This document shows positions 1-11,900 of a stretch of DNA of 64,000 nucleotides, in pieces. Numbering within the stretch: position 1 is the stretch's first letter; every line of letters begins with the position of its first letter. The notes beneath the pieces were generated by a model. That model was not told the origin of the DNA. It made no database searches and was given only the letters and a program-made list of their open reading frames with translations. The translations under genes and the position numbers were made by a program. The DNA is taken from contig JAJGOT010000475.1 in assembly GCA_022457155.1 (NCBI GenBank), forward strand, positions 293,501 through 357,500, in the 5' to 3' direction. The DNA comes from Cladopsammia gracilis. Lineage: Eukaryota; Cnidaria; Anthozoa; Scleractinia; Dendrophylliidae.

Positions 1-1032
1 GCCTAGAGGAACTATTTCTAGTACAAGTTGCTTTCCTCTATTTCCTGAACCAATAAACCGTTTATTCCGCCATTATGTTTGTTTTGACAACTTTATTCGC
101 CGATTAGTGAGTAAATCGACTTCGCAAGGTGGGTTTAATTTAACCCTTATTCAGTATCCCTCGATATAAACGCTAATCTTGTTTCCAGGAACAGAATCTA
201 ATGGAAAGATGAATTTCATCCCACGATTAGAGTGATTTAACCGTGAGTTAGCGCGAATCGGCTTTCGAGGAACAAGGGCCTCAGTTTTTTTAAACACTCA
301 TGGCCCGAGCCGATTGACGCTCGTGATCCTGTTTTAAAATAGTGATACCCAAGGGCTTGGTTTTTCTTGTTTAAAAGGTGATTTTCTGCAATTTTTTTAG
401 TTATAATTTGAGAGTTGTCAAAAATTGCAGATCAAAATAATTTACACATAGGGTGGATTAAGAATTAATCGTCCTTTGATCAAGCCGGCCCTGTAGATGT
501 TAAAGCCTTATAAATCATACAAACATTTTTCCGCGCTTGACAGCAATCGTATGTTTTCCCGCGCTTAGAGCCGACTCAGGAGTACATTGCTTAACTTTTT
601 TTAACTACATTGTATTTAATTTTAACTTTTAAACAAACACTTTTATCATCCTATAGCTAGGCATAAATTTTAACACATATTTACATATTTTATCTTTTTG
701 TTATACTTTCGTAGTTCAGTTATACACGACCCCACAAGCTGTACAGCTTTAATCACTAATCGTGTCTAAGTAAAGGTTTTACATTACATTACATTACATT
801 ACATTGCATGTTTTCTCTCCGCTTGACACGGGGTTGCGCGTTTTCCCACGTTTGGCACCGGTTCATGTTTCTTGTATTCAGTTATGATTGGTTAGTGAAG
901 TTATTCGTGTCCTTTCTCGTCACCAGGCGCCGATCTAACGAGGGGCGTCATGTAAAGGACACGATTTTAAAGAAATTATGAAATTTGCGAAAATTTCAGC
1001 GTAATGATTGATCTCTCTCGTTATCTCTACAG
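1..1032. other. Upstream intron or flank of the first FGF, repeat-rich
   Basis: I find no coding exon here. The stretch ends in a good splice acceptor (tctctacag at 1024-1032) for the FGF exon that follows. It contains a short ACATT microsatellite at about 780-805 and two blocks with the motif TTTTCCCGCGCTT or close variants near 535-575 and 815-860, the second followed by a CCAAT-type motif on the minus strand (gattggtt). These belong to a dispersed repeat seen elsewhere in the window. An FGF middle exon of the expected 104 nt was looked for here and not found, so it probably lies left of the window. Confidence 0.5.
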
Positions 1033-1260
1033 AAAGATGCAACCGACGAATGTTTATTTTATGAAAACCATGAAGAAAATTTATTTGTGTCCTTCGCGTC
1101 TTTCAAGTATTACATGAACGAACCTTATGACATGTTTGTCAGCGTCAAACGAAATGGAGAAGTCAAACAAGGTACGTCAACGCTGCCTGGGCAAGATTCG
1201 ATCCAATTCATTCCTCTTATTGTGAAAAATTGGAGACTGACAACAGACGAGAGCCTTTGA
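1033..1260 (+). CDS. Fibroblast growth factor, 3' coding exon only (partial gene)
   Basis: Secreted FGF ligand for receptor tyrosine kinases, seen only as its last exon of 76 codons including the TGA at 1258-1260. The exon opens in phase 0 right after the acceptor, as do the last exons of the two complete FGFs in this window. The translation starts KDATDECLFYENHEENLF and continues with SFASFKYY, MFVSVKRNGEVKQG and TLPGQDSIQFIP, which is the FGF beta-trefoil C-terminal pattern: an (E)CLF...EEN...Y start, then the KRNG...K.G...GQ box that in the family forms part of the heparin-binding surface. It runs 3'-ward into an AATAAATAAA at 1501-1510, a likely poly(A) signal. The upstream exons with signal peptide and N-terminal half are not in the window. 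FGF identity is strong; the subfamily is not assignable. Confidence 0.85.
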   Translation, partial: KDATDECLFYENHEENLFVSFASFKYYMNEPYDMFVSVKRNGEVKQGTSTLPGQDSIQFIPLIVKNWRLTTDESL

Positions 1261-1589
1261 TGGCTGATAAAATGAACAAGCTAGAATATGATGCAAACAT
1301 GGCGCAGAAAGACCTGAATATCGTATGTCACTCCCTCTTATACAACGGCTCAAATTGAATTATGGGGGAGGCGAGAATCCGCTGAGCGAAGTAGGTGCAG
1401 GCGCAGGAGAACGTGGAAGACGACGCAGCTCAGATCGATATTCTCGTCTTTCGTTAATTTAGTGAATTTTCCTTGACGCCCCGTTGGGTACCTCACTTTC
1501 AATAAATAAACCTTGCGACAAGTTTTGCACTGCGCCTCGCTTTGAAACAGAGGCTAACGCAACTCGAGAGTGCTGGTACTTTTAGCTGA

Positions 1590-2082
1590 TAGGCGATTTT
1601 CACAGTAGCGTCATTTTACTGAACTACCAGAATGAATTTCGTTTTTGTTTTCTTATTTTAGACTGTGCTAGAATTAAAACTGGGCATCTCATTTCAAATA
1701 CGAAATGCTCTTAAGACACCAAGAACAAGACATCAAGTAAAAAGAAAAAGCCATAATCAGTTTTCAAGAAATTTTCCAAAACACATTAAACAAACTTGAA
1801 AAAATTGGCCAATTTTTTCAAGTTGCAATCCATTTCCATCCTGGCCATCTGTAGTCAGAGACACTTGTCTATAGTTTCATTATCCTCGTAAAGCAAATTT
1901 AAACAAAACGGGACCATTATTTTTGCGTTTGCACTGATATAAATATGTCTTTTACCTTGTTAAAAAGACACTAGAAATGGTGGCATAGCCCCTTTAACAC
2001 GAGAAAACAAAAAAAAAATTTGAAGGATTCTGGTAGTTGTAGCGGTTAATAAAGCCATCGTGAAAATGGCCTATTTCAGGTA
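1590..2082. mobile_element. Non-autonomous inverted-repeat element, ACTACCAGAAT family
   Basis: The left end reads inward through TTTTCACAGTAGCGTCA and ...ACTACCAGAAT near 1597-1633. The right end near 2029-2081 is its reverse complement with mismatches (ATTCTGGTAGTTGTAG ... ATCGTGAAAATGGCCTA). No coding capacity is present. A shorter relative lies at about 5153-5341, so this is a dispersed family. The ends are imperfect and I cannot fix the target-site duplication. Confidence 0.6.
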
Positions 2083-2189
2083 TTTCTCCCAGGGCGTAGT
2101 TTTTTCTGTTGCTGTTTTTTTAGTTTAAAATACCATTAAAAGACGTTAGCTTAGAAGTATGATAACTGAAATATTTTACAACAAGAAAT

Positions 2190-2530
2190 ACGATTAATAG
2201 GCCATTTTCAATATGGAATTACAGTTCACTACAATACCAGAATAGGGCCCTTTCGATATATTAAAATTCAACTTGATAGCGAGGCCTATAGAGGACGAAA
2301 CAAAGGAGATGAATAAACAACTAACAACAACAAACACACACACAAAAACAACAAAACACAACAATTTTTGAAGAGGGTAGCACCAAGCTATCTCTAGGTT
2401 AATTAGGGTGGCCCGCCCTCCAAACATTCTGGTCTGTTCGTTTTGTTTGTTTGTGTCCAATAGGTCCCGCTATCAAATTGAATTTTAATTTATCGAAAGA
2501 AGGCTATTCGTTTGGCAGCCATATTACAGC
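2190..2530. mobile_element. Inverted-repeat element (MITE-like)
   Basis: Sequence at about 2246-2285 (CCCTTTCGATATATTAAAA then TTCAACTTGATAGCG) recurs as an imperfect reverse complement at about 2464-2512 (CGCTATCAAATTGAATT then TTATCGAAAGAAGG). The internal part is an A/C-rich stretch with CACA and ACAACA runs. It has no reading frame of note. Confidence 0.55.
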
Positions 2531-4411
2531 TGATATTAATTTCGCCCCCTGGGCATCCCATAAATGACCATTGACATTAGTTGTTAGCAAAGGAATGAAT
2601 CAACTTAAATGCTCATGATATGTGATGTCCGGGTGGCAAAATCAATATAGCTGCCGCATCTGTAAAAAAAAAAGTGTATGTGGGTATATTTCAGCCTCAT
2701 AAATAACAATATCAAGGAATGTTGTCTGGGAGGAATGGTTTTAACATTTCAAGTTTTAAATGACGCTTTATACTTTAAAATTTTTTTTTTCATTTTAATT
2801 GTTATTTAATATTTAACTATTCAGCATAGGTAGAGATTTATTGTGTTACCGTCAACATATTTACCAGCAGTAAAATATGAGACGTTAAATTGATACAAGT
2901 TATAGGGTCTTACAGGTTAAGGCGTTTATATTATTTTAGGTGTGAGATGGGAATTCCTTTTAGCTCATCCTCGGTGTAATAACCTGCCAACTTAAAAACG
3001 CGCGAGTGGTGTAAAATAAAGGAAACAAAAGGTTTAAAACTATAGAATGCAAGACAACAATATTAAATAGAAAACAACTAAAAGGGTCACAGGTTTTTAT
3101 ACAAAGGTAAACTAGAGTAGCCTCGGGCAGTGAAATGTTAATTATTGTAGCTTATAAGTCTGCGAATTGAAGTCTTACGTGTTGCCATCCAAATGAAAGC
3201 TAAATAATTAATCAGAAAATTTTCCTTGGCTTTGGTGCTGCATGTTTCTCTTAACATTAGCATATTATGCATGCAGAAGCAGCGCCAATTCTTCCTTCAG
3301 AGTTGTGGGCTTGTGACAGCGAAAAAGTGAAAAAAAGGAAGCGCGCAAAAGAGCGAATAAAAGAGAAAAGTAATCTTATCCTATAAGTTTGTGTCCAGTG
3401 TTTCTCGGTTATAAGCGACATACGCTGTGCCGTCGACAACCGACGGCGATGACGTAATTGGTTAAAAATACTATTCAGAGATTTCATTGTGGTGGAATTA
3501 TGGGATAGATTTAAGAGGTCATGTGACCTTGAGAGTAAACGGGATTATATCATGTGAGGTGGGGTGCACTGGCAAATCAACTGCTTTTAAAAACGATATT
3601 GTCAAGCTGTTTTCGAGGTCTTATCGTTTTTATTAAAAAGATACATACTTGACTGTCTCTCATATCTTCTGTCCTTCTGCTCGAAATTTTATGAAATTGT
3701 TCATGTCTGTAGTAAGTGCACTTACTTTACAGCTTAAGGTGGCTGACAACAGTTTCTACACTTTTATGGATCAATACTACAACTATTTATCAGTTGATGC
3801 TACAATAACAGTATCAAACAAATATTACGTCATTGTTGAACAAGTGATAGTAATTGTCATAAGGTAAAAGGTTACCATAGTAACACTATAACCTGTTAAA
3901 GACACCCTTATTTTTAAGTGCTCATAACTAATAAACGAGCTCTGTGATCCTCATTTTTTATTATCGAATTGTAACTAACATGTTAAGATACAACTTTTTG
4001 AAAAATTAAAAAAGTGTTGGATGGGGTTCAGAGCCATCTTAACTTTTCAAAAATTTAAGAGGAAATTATTGAAAAAACGCTCGTTTCTGTATTTAACTCC
4101 TGAGAGATTTTGTTAACGGCATTCATTTTGGCAGAATAAGGCTTTTAGTGGCTGCACATCTTATCTTCGGACACAATTTGATGCGAATATTCTTCCTACG
4201 ACACGAGATGTTTTCATGGCAATCAAGTTTTGATAGTCACAGCAGGTCCACCGCGCCGTCTGTTTTAAGTTTTCTGGAATGTTTACTTTTCTGTTTAAGC
4301 ATCCCTTTTTGTTTCAATTAATTTTGGTGATTTTTGGAAATGGAAAAAATCCAACTACCCCGTCTCCCTTCTACAACGGTCCAGGTACAAATTTGCTTGT
4401 ATGTTCGAGAG

Positions 4412-4712
4412 TTAACCCTTTCACTCCCAGAGTCAATTATGGCGACATGTAAATAGTTCTAGCTTTTGAGTCTGTTGACGAAATCCTATGGTGTGACCAT
4501 TCAAATGAAACCTCTTCAGCAGTACTTTTGCATGGTACCATTTGTTCTAACTTTTGAGTCTGTGGATGAAACCCTATGGTGTGACCATTCAAATGAAACC
4601 TCTTCAGCAGTACGTTTGCATGGTACCATTCGTTTTGCATTATTTTACAAAATGAAATTTGGGACTTTTTTAGAATTTTGATGATTGGCACTCTTGGGAG
4701 TCAAAGGGTTAA
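4412..4712. mobile_element. TTAA-bounded MITE with internal tandem repeat (piggyBac-type ends)
   Basis: The element starts TTAACCCTTTCACTCCCAG at 4412 and ends with the reverse complement ...CTTGGGAGTCAAAGGGTTAA at 4712, so it is bounded by TTAA and has CCCTTT-type termini, as in piggyBac elements. Inside are two tandem copies of an 87-bp unit containing GAGTCTGT.GA and GTGACCATTCAAATGAAA. The same core forms the long array at about 11550-12620 and the inverted arrays at 8140-9850. It encodes no transposase. The ends and TTAA are visible; the superfamily is inferred from them. Confidence 0.7.
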
Positions 4713-5152
4713 TAGACGGGGTAAATGAGCCGTTATCGCAGACTCTCGCAATCGGACTGAGGGTAATAAGTACGAGAGAGGCAACAGACATGACCATTTC
4801 GCCAGGAAACAGTTACGAGACAATAAGTAGAGTTAAGTATTAAACAACACAAAAAATGCTGAATTATTGGCTTTCTTAAATATTATCTTCAGCAAACACA
4901 ACCTGGAAACCACTTCAACAATGGGGTGTTTCTATCACAAGATCGTTGTCACAAAATGAAAACAGATTAGTTTGTTCCGCATTTTTCTAAGTAGCGTACC
5001 CTAACTAGTACAACAAGCATCTTGTACTTTTTTTGTCTTATGCCGGTCGTTAAGAACTGTCAAGAAACCCTTATCTAATTACATCTGAGGTCTTATTGGT
5101 TAGAGAAAAGAAACCAAAAGTTTTCTGCGTTTGGCACTGATTGCTTGCTTTA

Positions 5153-5341
5153 ACAGGCCATTTGCACGATGACGTCATATGACTACAACTACCAGAATGC
5201 TTCAGTTTTTTGTTTTGTAGTGCAAATTAGGGCTATTGTTATTTAAACCGCACTAAGATTGCAAAATTTAAATAAGAAAGGAAAAACGAAATGAATTCTG
5301 GTAGTTGTAGTCAAATGACGCCATCGTGCAAATGACCTATT
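5153..5341. mobile_element. Short inverted-repeat element, ACTACCAGAAT family
   Basis: The left end AGGCCATTTGCACGATGACG at about 5156 runs into ACTACAACTACCAGAATG. The right end near 5296-5338 is its reverse complement (ATTCTGGTAGTTGTAGT ... ATCGTGCAAATGACCT). At about 190 bp it is a compact relative of the element at 1590-2082. Confidence 0.65.
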
Positions 5342-5905
5342 TTGTTTACTAATACAAACTCATGCAACAGTCTCCAACTAATGAGACCTGAGGTGCCAAT
5401 GGCTGAGGTGGAAGATTAAAAAATGGCGCAAGTAAATGAGCCGATTCGATGTCTTTGCTCTCAGTTAATTTAATCTATTAATAAAAGCAGCCAAACAAAA
5501 ATCAAGGGTAATCACATTTGGCCAATCACAACAAACATAGATCTAGAAATTAACCAATCAGAACTCGAACTCGAAGCAAACAACATGTCAGCCATTACCA
5601 AGCGCGGGAAACGCGCCATGCAGCCAGTACCAAGTGTATGATGAATTACGATTGGTTTTGGGGATTTTTGTTTGTTTCTGATTGGCTAACAGCAATAGCA
5701 TGTTATGTTTGCAAGTTAAGCTAATTTAGAATAATACAAGAACCTAGAACAACTCCTAACTCCTAACCTAGAAAAAGTCTTTACGATATTTGTGGCCGCA
5801 TTACTCCGACCGTAGCGTGATGAAATTCATAACAAACATCGAAGAAACCTTCTTCATACACTTTTAACTTCTGTCCTCTTTTCCTTTACAACTCTGTGTA
5901 CAGTT

Positions 5906-8900
5906 TTAGCCCGTGTCTCTCTTTCCTTGTCTAACGGCGCTATTTTGTTTAGCGCGAGACATTATTCGGGCTTTCTCCTCTGTGTTGTTGCTAGGCAACA
6001 AGATAAACTGAACAGAAATTTGTCCCGGAAAAGTTAACTTTGGAGATTTGGAGCGGCCATTCTGTTTGATTCCCAGGAACAGGTCATGGCGCCTCTTTTT
6101 GAAATATTTATGGGAAGCGAAAGTGTGAAAATAATTTTCCTCATACATCGTCTTAAAAATGCTTTCATCTGAGATTTTACCCTGGAGGAAAGCAAAGATA
6201 ATCAAATTAGATCATGTTTAACTAACTATTCGGTTTTTGTAATTGGAAACAGTTGGTCACTGGATTTATGTTTATTGTTGAGAAAACAAACAGGTCAAAA
6301 AGGTAAAAATCGTCAGGGCCCACACTGATAGCAGCTGTATACCCTGTTTTAATATTTGCTGTTACATCAATTTGCATTAATGAAAACCTACAAATACTGG
6401 TCCAGGTTTGCTTGAAACTGCTCTTAGGGCCTGGCTATACTAGGAAACAATGTTGCGGAGACATTGTTTCTTCTAATATGACTAAACTTTTGTGTCCGGG
6501 AAGCAAGTCATGCACGATTTTTGACTTCATTACTGCGCCTTTCAATAACATGCGGAATTTGAAATTCAAATTTCCACCAACGATTGTGTTTTACGCTGCC
6601 GTCAATCATCTTTGCTTACCTCTCAGGAAACAGATCTTCACTTCAATGAGGTCAAAAGGTCACGTCCGTGCATTATGATTGGTAGATTTCGATCCATTTT
6701 GTTTGTTTCTTTTTTACATGGTCCGTTGGCTTTCGTATTAATTATGATTGACGGCAGGGAATAACGCAACCTTTGGTGGAGATTTGAATTTCAAATTCCG
6801 CATGTTATTGAAAGGCGCAGTAAATAACATTTCCCTGCGTCCGGGAAGCAAGAATGACATTTCCTTGCATCCGGGAAACAAGATTTGTGCCCGAGGGGGG
6901 GGGGGGGGGGGGGAACTCCCATATGAAAGGGGCGGGATACTCGTCGGAAATTTTAAATTAAACCCCTAAAGGAGACCAATCTGGGCGCGGCCCAAGCTTG
7001 TTTTTACCCTAAAAGAAACACAGACAAATAAAAAAAGTGACTTTTTACCCGTAACCCTAAACGAGACCTTGAGGGCTAAATATAATGGCGTTTTGCCCAG
7101 AACACCCTAAGTGAGACCAAAATCCGAAATTTACACCCCTAAGCGAGACGACGAGCATCCCCGCCTCTTTTATTTGGGAGCCCCCCTCCCCCCCACCACT
7201 CCCGGAGATTTGTGTCCGCAACAAATGCATGTTTCGCACGCGGCTAAACTGGCAAACATTTGCGTCCTCAACAATGTTTTCGAAACAAAGTTTCCTAGCT
7301 TACCCAGACCGTTAGAGTGTACCGGAATTATAAATAGCTGTTTGAGCTATGAATAGGAAGGTTGATTGCAACTTGAAAGAAATCATAGCCAAGTTCTCCC
7401 TGGGGATCGGGAGTGTTACAACCTTTCCTGTAGATGGCTACAAGTTCATCTTTAACTAAAGATACCTCTAAAACAAAGTCGTTATTATTGTGTCTTGAAA
7501 CTTCGAGAATTCACTTCATATCTTCCCCTCGGTGTTCTATAAATTAAGCATTTTATATAGCAAAAAAGGTAACTTATGATACAAAAACATAAAGGTCCCC
7601 ATGGCATTGCCCAAGAACTAACTAAGCTTAAAACTAATTCCCTACCTGGGTGATAACCCGCCCGTTTGAATTTATCGCCAGAAACCTTCCGGTGACAAGA
7701 TTTCGGAGTCGAACTATGCTCGTTCCAAAGGACTGGGACTCGAAAAAAGCTGCATTGGAGAAAAAGAAAACACATTTAGGCTTGCTATCGAGTATTGACT
7801 AAGAAAGAAATCAATCTGGGATGACTAGAGGCAACATGCATCCAGAAAACAACGTTCAATGCCTCTTGACTCCCCCGCTTGACTCATTCGGATTCAGACT
7901 CGTACCCAGTCTCTATTTATCGGCTTTTGGGGCAAGAGAGGATTGGATATTAGAGTGAATTGAGGCGCGCGGGATAGCATGAGAAGGGAGTTTACTTTCG
8001 TCACTTCCCATACCACCCCGCGCGCCTCAATTCACCCCAATATCCAAAACTGAAAAAAGGTCCCAAAGTTCATTTTACAAAAATACTACAAACCAAAGAG
8101 AAAGCTGGAAAAGAAAGGAAAGCTGCTGCTGAATTCAATTAAATGGTCACACCTTAGGGTTTCATCCACAGACTCAAAAGTTAGAACGCATACAATTATA
8201 ACTCATCAAAAACAACACCACAGGACAGTGGTCCCTGCTCATTAGCTTTCATTTGAATGTCACACTTTAGGATTTTATCCCGCAGGCTCAAAAGTAAGAC
8301 CCACCTTGTATAGCATAACAAACAAGATAAACGTTTGAAATGCAAGGCTAGTACAACGGAAATTAATGGCAGGTTTAATGGCCAATATTTCGACTAGTAG
8401 AACTAGTCTTCTACAGGGCCAGCGTAGGAGTGAAAATAATATACAACGGCTCTTAAATTTGAATTTAGATAACAAGTACATGATTGGCTAATATGTTATT
8501 GTTATCTAAATTCAAATTTAAGAGCCGTTGTATATTATTTTCACTCCTACGCTGGCCCTGCCATTAAACCTGCCATTAATTTCCGTTGTACTAGCCTTGC
8601 ATTTCAAACGTTTATCTACACCTAAGATGACGTCTAGTACTCGCATCCCTTTATAAAGGAGATCCGGAAAGTAAGTTACCGCTATTTATCGTAGTGTTGA
8701 GTGGTCCTCTGCATTTAAACGTTTTATAACAAACAACATTACAGGAAAGTACTGTTCACTGGCTTTCATTTGAATGTTAGTTGCACGTTAGAACTCATCA
8801 AAAACAACAGGACAGTTTTCCCTGCCCATAAGCTTTCATTTGAATACTCACACATTATGATTCCATCCACAGACTCAAATGTTAGAATGTATACAATTGC

Positions 8901-11900
8901 CTTCCTGTCTTGTGGCAGCGAATCATAAACAGGAAAGTACTGCTTGATAGCGGGAGTTTTATTTGAATGATATACCGCCTGTGGGCCAAGGCATTGTCGA
9001 TACATGCGTCGGAATCGACAGAATAATCCATTTTTCATATTATTTTCAACCCTATAGGATTTCATCCATATTAAAAGGAACCACCCTTGCTATCATAATA
9101 AACAGCACCACAGGAAAGTACTGTCCGTTGTGTTCATTTTAAGGTCAAACACGGTAGGATTTCATTCACAGATTCAAAGGTTAAGTTAGAACCACCTTGT
9201 ACAGCGTAATAAACAGCACCACAGGAAAGTACTACTCAACAGCTTTCATTCGAATGGTCAAACAGTAGGATTTCATTCACAGATTCAAAAGTTATAACCA
9301 CCTTGTACAACATCATAAACAGCACCACAGGAAAGTACTCTTTCATTTCAATTGCAACACTCTAGGATTTCATCCACAGGCTGAAAAGTTAAAACCACCT
9401 AAGCAAAACAATCCCCCCCCGGGGGGGGGAGGGGGGGTGCTCCCGACAATTTAGGATAGGTGTGTGCCGCATACCCTTTTTAAGGCCCAAGACCAAGGCG
9501 TGTAGTACATTTTTAACAGACCATATCTTTTTCGTTTTGCACGTTGGGGTGGATACTGCACTTTAGTGACCCTATCTAAGGAATATCTAAGGATCACAAT
9601 ACCAAAAATACCAAAAAGAATACCCTATTTAAGGACTGAGCACCTCAAAAACCCTACCCTATCGGGCGGCACATAGCTATATAGCGTATACAAGGGAGTA
9701 CCCCCCCCCCCCTCCGGGATAACAAACAGCACCAAAGGAAAGTACTGCTCAAGAGCCTTCATTTCTCACTGTAGGAATACACCTGCAAACTCCACTCAAG
9801 CAGTAATAGGAACACTGTTCACAGCTTTCGATTGAGTTTTAAAACAGTTTTTTTTTCGGCATGCGTCCTACGATCGTTTTCGTGGTGCATGCACCCAACA
9901 GTCAAAATAAATTGTGAAAAAAAAAAAATTGGCAGACTTACTGCTTTCACTTGATCGGTTCAGAATTCCAATGATCCGATTCTTTCTGGCGGTGACATTT
10001 AACGCCATAAAATATCCTGTCTTGCAAAACAACTGCACAATTTGCACATGAGAAGGAATTTTAGAGGCCTCTTTGAAGATCTGGTAGTTGATTCTTATTG
10101 GTATCGGATCTGAACTATTGAGATTGTGATGGTGAGGGCAAACCGAGTGCTCTTGGAAGGGCCTGGTGACCACATACGGGAATAACGCACAGAGGAAGGA
10201 GAGGACAAGACGACTCTGTAGAGAAAAACAAGCTCAAGTCAATCACCTAATACAGTGGTTTTCAAGTGAGTATCGAAAGTAGTAGGCGTTTGCTTTGGTT
10301 ACAGTGCGACGCTCTCTGATTTGCTAACTTGTAAAAGAGTTTGTTAGGTGCGCACGGTTAGGCGCGTCGCACTGTAACGTTTTCATTATTTCGCTTTAAA
10401 GCACGGTCATTTTCTCCACCAATCACAAGTAAAACCAATCAGGACTTGTTCGCAAGCGTTTTACCGCGCTTGGCGCCAACTACATGAACTTGCTTACTGG
10501 ATTGTGTACGTCTTTTGTGATTGGCCAGAGTGAATTCTTAGTTTTGGTTTCACTACTTTTTACTTTGACACGTCTAAGTGCATCGGCGTACGGGAAAAAT
10601 TTTGTCGGGGGTGCTGAACTTTATTTGCCCGAATGAAACTCGTGACGTCATGTTTATTTGTCATGATGATGCTGATTCTAGCACTCGCTGACATTTTACT
10701 TTTCTGCCGCTGTGAACGATCCGAGAATGAGCTTCTACATCTCGCATTCTTCGCGCTTCACACGAAACCGATAAGATCTTTTACGAGACTTCGTCGAAGA
10801 CATACTATTTTAATCGACCACGACCAGATACCAACCACACATGCAAGATGGTCACCAAATGTTATACCGTTACATGTAGAGCGCGTTTTTTTTGGGATAT
10901 ATTCTGCTCATTCTGAAATCAGAATACGCTAACAAAACTAGGTTGTTTACATTCTCACACACGCAAATTTTTCCAGGAATAGGTGCAATAGTTTGAGGTT
11001 TTCTGTTTTTGGAATGGGTAGAATACGTAGAAAAGAAACGCCCCTTCGTTTCAATCCCTGCGCGGTCTACATTATCATTCCCACCCGACTTGGCGGACCA
11101 CAACGCAAATTTGTCGTTCTATGCCTGCTCGCGCGGTGAGCATCTAATGGAGCTATCACATGAATGACATGATCGATGTAGTATAGAGCTCGGTTAGAAA
11201 GTTAAGTGAGTAATGTGAGTTACGAAATAAAAACAAATAAATTAAGACATTGAATCACAAAATAATTCAGTAATTTTACTGTGTCTGTGGTGCCCGAATA
11301 GTCGCCCAGTTTTGCCCGAATAATACTATATCTTTTTACGACCCCCCCCCCCAGCCCCTCCCCCTCGTACGCCTATGTCTAAGTGGTACTGATAAATCAT
11401 TTTCGATCTCTCCATTTTAGTTAAAAAAAGACTAAGTGTCAGTCTTCCACTATCTTAAGAAGTTCTAATGCACTTTCAATTGTCATGTGGTTCAATTGAA
11501 CAACAATAACTCTTGACCTATTATGCGGCACTCATTTATAAGGATGTGTAAACCCCTTCATTCCCATGCAGAGAAGTATGGTTTTAACTTCTGAGTCCTT
11601 GGATAAACCGTCAAATTTTGCAACACATTGAGGTTGAAGGCAGAAATTTTAGCTACTGAGCAGTGCTGTTTATTATGCTGTACAAGGTGGTTCCAACTTT
11701 TGAGTCTGTGGATGAAATCCTGAAGTGTGACCATTCAAATGAAAGCTATTGAGCAGTACTTTCCTGTGGTACTGTTTATTATGCTGTACAAGGTGGTTCT
11801 AACTTTTGAGTCTGTGGATGAAATCCTAAAGTGTGCCTATTCAAATGAAAGCTACTGAGCAGTACTTTTCTGTGGTGCTGTTTATTATGCTGTACAAGGT

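Larger units (their letters stand above)
1261..5905. other. Intergenic DNA between two convergent FGF genes, filled with small inverted-repeat elements
   Basis: No coding sequence is supportable. I see four short inverted-repeat elements, listed separately (about 1590-2080, 2190-2530, 4412-4712, 5153-5341), poly(A)-type hexamers near 1501, and a CCAAT/GCGCGGGAAA repeat block at about 5510-5700. The rest (about 2540-4400 and 4720-5150) is AT-rich and shows nothing I recognise. Confidence 0.5.
6182..7645 (-). other. FGF intron 3, with inverted-repeat elements
   Basis: Intron between the third and fourth coding exons of the minus-strand FGF. It contains a long hairpin element (arms 6535-6609 and 6744-6819) and a G/C-tract-bounded element at about 6893-7200. 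I see no additional exon. Confidence 0.6.
7750..9941 (-). other. FGF intron 2, with inverted satellite-type repeats
   Basis: Intron between the second and third coding exons of the minus-strand FGF. From about 8120 to 9850 it holds minus-oriented copies of the roughly 106-bp repeat (core TTTCATTTGAATG.TCACA and CACAGACTCAAA), interrupted by the palindrome at 8325-8617 and a G/C-bounded element at about 9414-9712. The left breakpoint of the tandem duplication falls at 8777 within these repeats. Confidence 0.6.

Noticed and set aside
7485..7775. Reading the whole 96-codon minus-strand frame as a protein
   Set aside because: The true FGF exon inside it (7646-7749) uses a different reading frame set by the splice acceptor at 7750; the long frame is a shadow.
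10633..10932. 99-codon plus-strand frame starting with a hydrophobic, signal-like MKLVTSCLFVMMMLILALA
   Set aside because: No recognisable domain follows, it lies in an FGF intron on the opposite strand, and it is entirely missing from the otherwise identical second copy. I see no splice or homology support.
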